Assembly: GCF_002234915.1 (NCBI RefSeq)
Contig: NZ_NEWD01000006.1
Location: 62,001 to 126,000 of the forward strand
Direction: 5' to 3'
DNA length: 64,000 nt
From: Bifidobacterium vansinderenii
GTDB taxonomy: Bacteria > Actinomycetota > Actinomycetes > Actinomycetales > Bifidobacteriaceae
Part shown: positions 60,408 through 64,000 of the stretch, in pieces
Position numbering within the stretch: position 1 is the first letter of the stretch
Layout: each line of letters begins with the position of its first letter
Translations under genes and position numbers: made by a program
Notes under the pieces: generated by a model
Told to the model about the DNA's origin: nothing
Database searches by the model: none
Seen by the model: the letters and a program-made list of their open reading frames with translations, nothing else

Positions 60408-60522
60408 TGGCTCCCCTGTGGCGTCAGCCTTCCAATCTGGGCGTCGCCCCCGTCAGACCCATCACCCATGGCTCCCCTCCCTGCGGAGGGGAGCTGTCAG
60501 CAAAGCTGACTGAGGGGAGCCT
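60408..60522. repeat. REP-like palindromic repeats
   Basis: CATGGCTCCCCT occurs twice (about 60408 and 60469); the second leads into CTCCCTGCGGAGGGGAG, TGTCAGC..GCTGACTGAGGGGAGCC. The first copy is partial. They lie between the two surface-protein genes. Confidence 0.6.
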
Positions 60523-60589
60523 TCCTTCCCGCTTACCCGATCAGCATCCATCCCGAATCCATCTCACTTCATCCACCAAGGAGCACACC

Positions 60590-61321
60590 ATGACCAACAC
60601 CAATCCCACCAATCCCCAGCAGCCCGCCCAGTCCGGCACGGATGCGAGCACTGCGACGCAGTCCTCCCAGCAGCAGACGCCCCAGCAGCCGTACGCACCC
60701 GTCGCGCCCGACTACGCCGTCAATCAGAACGCCCAGCAACCGTATGCGCAGCAGGCATACGCCCCGCAGGCTCAGACATCCCGACAGTATCCCGCCTCCG
60801 GCGCCCAGTCGGTCAATCCCCAGACCTCCATTCCGCAGAACGGGGCCTCCCCGTCTGGAACCACCCGCCCCGCACAGCCCGCCCAAACTCCGGGGGCCGC
60901 GCCCGACAACCTGCTCCACCCGCAGGCCGTTCCCCCGCAGACTGCCGCAAAGCAGAAGACCGGTAACGGCGGCAATGGCCTAGGCAAGAAGATGTGGGGA
61001 ATCATCGCCGGCGTATCGCTCGTCTGCGGTCTGATCGGCGGCGCCGCCGGAGCCTTCGCCGTGAATGCGGTCACCGGAAACGACGGACCGCAAAGCGGCC
61101 AGCAGATGCAGATGCCCGGCAACGAAGGCGGCAACTCCCAGCAGGGCGGCAATATGGGCCAGCCGCCGAGCGGCGGTCAGGGAGGCCCCGGCAACCAGAG
61201 CGGCTCCAACTCGGACTCCGGCAGTGGTTCCGACTCAGGCTCCGACTCCGGCAGCTCGAACGGATCCAGCAGCTCCAGTTCCAGCAGCGCCACTGATTCC
61301 GGCAGCTCCGCACTGATCTAA
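60590..61321 (+). CDS. Pro/Gln-rich membrane protein with Gly/Ser-rich extracellular tail
   Basis: 243 residues from ATG 60590 (AAGGAG upstream). A long cytoplasmic part rich in Gln, Pro, Ala and Tyr (about residues 1-125) is followed by one membrane segment (MWGIIAGVSLVCGLIGGAAGAFAVNAV), then a Gly/Asn/Gln/Ser tail with repeated SDSGSGSDSGSD units. Its membrane segment echoes that of the upstream protein (LAAGAGGAFA / IGGAAGAFAV), so the pair may be related or act together. No enzymatic motif is visible. Confidence 0.7.
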   Translation: MTNTNPTNPQQPAQSGTDASTATQSSQQQTPQQPYAPVAPDYAVNQNAQQPYAQQAYAPQAQTSRQYPASGAQSVNPQTSIPQNGASPSGTTRPAQPAQTPGAAPDNLLHPQAVPPQTAAKQKTGNGGNGLGKKMWGIIAGVSLVCGLIGGAAGAFAVNAVTGNDGPQSGQQMQMPGNEGGNSQQGGNMGQPPSGGQGGPGNQSGSNSDSGSGSDSGSDSGSSNGSSSSSSSSATDSGSSALI

Positions 61322-61366
61322 GGCGAAACTCCTCCCGCCAAAAACGTATCCATAGCGCACTCATGA

Positions 61367-61426
61367 TGTTTCGGAATGCCTCTGCAATCGCCACTCCAAG
61401 GCAGATGCAGACGGCATTCCGAAACA
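61367..61426 (+). terminator. Inverted repeat after the Pro/Gln-rich gene
   Basis: TGTTTCGGAATGCC (61367-61380) pairs perfectly with GGCATTCCGAAACA (61413-61426); the loop also holds CTCTGC/GCAGA. It lies 46 bases past the stop at 61321 and likely ends that message. The rest of the 235-base gap shows no gene. Confidence 0.6.
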
Positions 61427-61556
61427 TTGCCGTCCCATAGACGCCTGATAATGGGCCGAGTCCATTGTCAACCGACCGGATTCCGCCATTCGGCAGAAGC
61501 CTTCGTCAGTATTCCGGTCAGGAATCCATCAGGCGTCAGGGAGCGCCATCGCCATC

Positions 61557-62375
61557 ATGACATCGCATCTCGCCGAAGCAAAACGCACGTTGATTCCCCG
61601 CAAGGACGACAAGTACGGACTTCTGTCCCCCGCGCTGGTGCTGCTGACGTTCGTCGCCGGCCTGGTGGACGCCCTGAGCTATCTGGCGCTCGGTCACGTG
61701 TTCGTCGCCAACGTGACCGGCAACATCGTGTTTCTCGGCTTCGCGATCGCACACGCGCAGGGCTTCGTCTGGTGGACGTCGGCGCTGACCCTCGTCTCGT
61801 TCATCGTGGGCGCGCTCATCGGCGGACGAATCATCCATCATTTCGGATCCAATCACGCCAAACATCTGCTGGTATCAACGTGCGTGCAACTGGTATTCGT
61901 TGTCGCGGCACTGATCGGCATCTATCTGCTGAACCGCTTCTCCGCCGAACTGCCGATGGGCGGCACCGGCGCACTGGCGGCCGAACGCAGCTCGGCCCCC
62001 AGTCTGAACTTCCCCACCGCCAGCCACATCGATCTGCATATCATCATGCTCATCATGCTGCTGGCACCGGCGATGGGCATCCAGAACTCCACCGCACGCA
62101 AACTCTCGGTGCCGGACCTGCCCACCACCGTGCTCACGATGACGTTGACGGGCATGGTCGCAGACACGTCAGCGCACGGTCATGAACAGTCCAAACTCGG
62201 CCGGCGCATCGTGGTGATGGTCGCGCTGGCGTTCGGCGCACTGACCGGCGCGCTGCTGCAGACACGCGGCCATGAGGACGTCATTCTGATGGTCATGATC
62301 GTCTGCCTGCTGGCGGTCATCGCGATGATGCTTCCGAACATTCACTCCGACGCCCCGTGGGTCGGAGAACGATAA
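61557..62375 (+). CDS. DUF1275 (YoaK-like) membrane protein
   Basis: 272 residues. LSPALVLLTFVAGLVDALSYLALGHVFVANVTGNIVFLGFAIA is the hallmark N-terminus of DUF1275 proteins, followed by several further membrane segments (LTLVSFIVGALIGGRI, LLVSTCVQLVFVVAALIGIYLL, and the PAMGIQNSTARKLSVPDLPTTVLTMTLTGMVAD stretch typical of the family). Function of the family is not established. The ATG is chosen at 61557 although its ribosome site (AGGGAG) is rather far upstream. Confidence 0.82.
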   Translation: MTSHLAEAKRTLIPRKDDKYGLLSPALVLLTFVAGLVDALSYLALGHVFVANVTGNIVFLGFAIAHAQGFVWWTSALTLVSFIVGALIGGRIIHHFGSNHAKHLLVSTCVQLVFVVAALIGIYLLNRFSAELPMGGTGALAAERSSAPSLNFPTASHIDLHIIMLIMLLAPAMGIQNSTARKLSVPDLPTTVLTMTLTGMVADTSAHGHEQSKLGRRIVVMVALAFGALTGALLQTRGHEDVILMVMIVCLLAVIAMMLPNIHSDAPWVGER

Positions 62376-62409
62376 CCGATAGATCAGAAACGGCTCCGGA
62401 AGCCCCTTC

Positions 62410-63522
62410 CTATTCCTCGGCCTGCGGTTCTCCCGGTTTCAGAGCCGACGCCACCAGACCACCCACCACGGCGATCATGGCCTCCCGCTCCTCCGGATCC
62501 ACGCCCCGCGCCGCCTGAATCATCATGGGCACGGTCTGTCGCCAGTGCGTGCTCAGCTCGCCGAACGTGTCGTACCCGCCGGATTCGAGAATGGCGAACA
62601 GGTTCTCGATGAACAGTCTGCGCCGCTCATCGTCGTACCGGTTCATCCACCCGTTGATCACGTCCGCCACGTATCCGGCGCCCTGCGACAGCCCGTCCGC
62701 TTTCTCGAAACCCCCGTCACGCACCTGCCAGTTCAGTGCGAAATGCTGCATGATGCCGATGCCGTCACTGACGACCACGACGTATCCCGCACGATCGTCG
62801 ACCGTACCAGCACGGGGTTCGAACAGCATGCCGATGATCGACGACGACGGCACAGTCTTATGCATGCGGCCCTTCATACGAATGAAGCCCGGCGTATTCA
62901 TGAACGACTCGTCGAATCCCGGACCGTCATGCGAATACACAGCGATGATGCGGTCCTGAATCGACTCGGGTGCAACCGCCGCCGCGTACACCGCCAAATT
63001 GCCGCCCTTGGAATGGCCGCCCAGCATGATCAGCCCATGCCAGTGCGCGGCGACCTCCCGCACGTATCGCGCCGCGGCCTCCTGAGCGGGCACGGGCCTG
63101 CGGAAGGCCATCATGAAGTCCTCCTTCCACCCCACGATCGAACTGTCCGTGCCACGAAACGCGATATACAGCAGCCCGTTGCCCAGATCGAACGTGCTGG
63201 CGGAGAACTGTTTGGCGGTTTCGGGATCGGACTCGCTCACATAGCCGCCGACCCGCACGTCACGCCAGCGTGGGTTCTCGCACATCGCCCGCACCAGTTC
63301 CACATTGGTCTGCGGCGACCAGACGCGGTTGAACATGGCATCGTATGACTCGGCGCGCAGCAGCGACTGCACCGACACCATGTCGAACGACGGATAGTGC
63401 GGCACCACGGCAGGCATGTGCACGTACGCGAGCTGCGACAGCACCAGACTGTCCACCTCGTTGAACGCACGCGTTCCGAAATCGTCGAACGACGACCGCA
63501 TATCATCGATGACATTGCCCAT
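62410..63522 (-). CDS. DUF2974 (Mbeg1-like) alpha/beta hydrolase
   Basis: 370 residues from ATG 63522 (GGAAGG upstream); the longer frame from 63684 lacks homology. LLYIAFRGTDSSIVGWKEDFMMAF near residue 150 and LGGHSKGGNLAVYAAA (GHSKGG, nucleophile) near 185 are typical of the lipase-like DUF2974/Mbeg1 family. SHDGPGFD and HFALNWQVRDGGF also fit. Likely a lipase or esterase acting on a lipid or surface compound; not shown. Confidence 0.78.
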   Translation of the reverse strand: MGNVIDDMRSSFDDFGTRAFNEVDSLVLSQLAYVHMPAVVPHYPSFDMVSVQSLLRAESYDAMFNRVWSPQTNVELVRAMCENPRWRDVRVGGYVSESDPETAKQFSASTFDLGNGLLYIAFRGTDSSIVGWKEDFMMAFRRPVPAQEAAARYVREVAAHWHGLIMLGGHSKGGNLAVYAAAVAPESIQDRIIAVYSHDGPGFDESFMNTPGFIRMKGRMHKTVPSSSIIGMLFEPRAGTVDDRAGYVVVVSDGIGIMQHFALNWQVRDGGFEKADGLSQGAGYVADVINGWMNRYDDERRRLFIENLFAILESGGYDTFGELSTHWRQTVPMMIQAARGVDPEEREAMIAVVGGLVASALKPGEPQAEE

Positions 63523-63582
63523 GACGTGTTCCTTCCAACCGTGCCGAACACCATTCGACGATCCCCATGCACGGCGCAAACG

Positions 63583-63641
63583 AGAGGGGCGGCGATTCCA
63601 CCGTCCATGATGCCCATGGTACGCGGAGCCGCCGCCCCTCT
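63583..63641 (-). terminator. Hairpin between the DUF2974 gene and the alcohol dehydrogenase gene
   Basis: AGAGGGGCGGCG (63583-63594) pairs perfectly with CGCCGCCCCTCT (63630-63641) around a loop that has its own CCATG/CATGG pair. It is 45 bases past the stop of the minus-strand dehydrogenase and followed by CGTTTG, a weak T-run. Confidence 0.6.
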
Positions 63642-63685
63642 GTAGATTAGTGAATATCTGTCCGTGTCTTACGCCTGACGACACG

Positions 63686-64000
63686 TCAGAAACGAATCAG
63701 CGCCTTGATGACCTTGCGCTGGTCCATCGCCTCGTACGCGTCCTGGATATGGTCGATGTCGTACTCGCCGGTGAACACGCGGCCGGGGTTGATGTCGCCG
63801 TTGAGCACGGCGTCGAGCAGACCGTTGAGATCGTAATGACGCACCGGAGCCGGACCGCCCTTGATGCCGATGTTGGCGTAGAACGTGCCGGTGGCGCTGA
63901 TCTCCACGTCGTGAGGCAGTCCCACGCGTCCGATCACGGCTCCGCGACGGGCCAGTCCGATCGCGGTGTCGAACGACTGCTTGGATCCGACGCATTCGAG
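63686..64000 (-). CDS. Zinc-dependent alcohol dehydrogenase, partial (N-terminus beyond window)
   Basis: The last 104 residues of a medium-chain dehydrogenase run to the right edge. Visible are LECVGSKQSFDTAIGLARRGAVIGRVGL (end of the coenzyme domain, with the usual ECxGSKQSFxTA form) and the substrate-domain strand GTFYANIGIKGGPAPVRHYDLNGLLDAVLNGDINPGRVFTGEYDIDHIQDAYEAMDQRKVIKALIRF. The catalytic zinc ligands and Rossmann core lie outside the window, so substrate and cofactor cannot be judged. Confidence 0.85.
   Translation of the reverse strand, partial: LECVGSKQSFDTAIGLARRGAVIGRVGLPHDVEISATGTFYANIGIKGGPAPVRHYDLNGLLDAVLNGDINPGRVFTGEYDIDHIQDAYEAMDQRKVIKALIRF

Overview
The window is high-GC actinobacterial chromosome, most likely a Bifidobacterium. 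It shows the conserved actinobacterial block rpmE-prfA-prmC-(sua5)-wecA-like-atpI-like running into an ATP synthase operon, and a recurrent GC-rich intergenic palindrome family. The species cannot be fixed from sequence alone. No database search was possible; product names rest on motifs, gene order and remembered family features.

Layout. 1-6.1 kb: the translation and cell-envelope block on the minus strand (AtpI-like, WecA-like, Sua5, PrmC, PrfA, L31), interrupted by a plus-strand acetyltransferase. 6.2-29.3 kb: a large amine/GABA region. It holds two complete PotABCD-type ABC importers, a PuuP-like putrescine permease, two class-III aminotransferases (one GabT-like, one HemL-like), a succinate-semialdehyde dehydrogenase-like enzyme, a 4-hydroxybutyrate dehydrogenase-like iron alcohol dehydrogenase and a nitrilase-superfamily amidohydrolase. 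Three regulators of different families accompany them: Lrp/AsnC, a GntR with a Cache-like sensor tail, and PucR. A steroid-dehydrogenase-like SDR closes the region. Read together, the genes suggest uptake of putrescine or GABA, transamination to succinic semialdehyde, then either oxidation to succinate or reduction to 4-hydroxybutyrate.

29.6-46.6 kb: a very compact (about 17 kb) siphovirus-type prophage integrated in a tRNA-Met(CAT) gene, bounded by a perfect 32-bp direct repeat. It has repressor/Cro, small early genes, HNH, terminases, portal, a protease-capsid fusion, connectors, tail genes with tape measure, holin, amidase endolysin and tyrosine integrase, but no recognisable replication genes. 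Three points stand out. (1) The attachment core lies inside the repressor gene, so integration replaces the repressor C-terminus; the prophage form is 105 aa and stops in the host tRNA anticodon loop, while the excised form would be 123 aa with integrase directly behind it. (2) The capsid gene ends at a canonical -1 slippery heptamer (C CCA AAA) just before its stop; the -1 frame continues 264 codons through beta-rich repeats interrupted by a C10 and a G10 tract. (3) The tail-chaperone gene has its own -1 slip site (T TTT TTG).

46.7-64 kb: host genes again: a voltage-gated potassium channel, an alpha/beta hydrolase, peptide deformylase, a second acetyltransferase, a PAP2 phosphatase, a TetR/ABC ATPase/FtsX export cassette, a UvrA paralogue without a UvrB-binding domain, two membrane-anchored low-complexity surface proteins, a DUF1275 membrane protein, a DUF2974-like alpha/beta hydrolase and the C-terminal part of a zinc alcohol dehydrogenase cut by the window edge.
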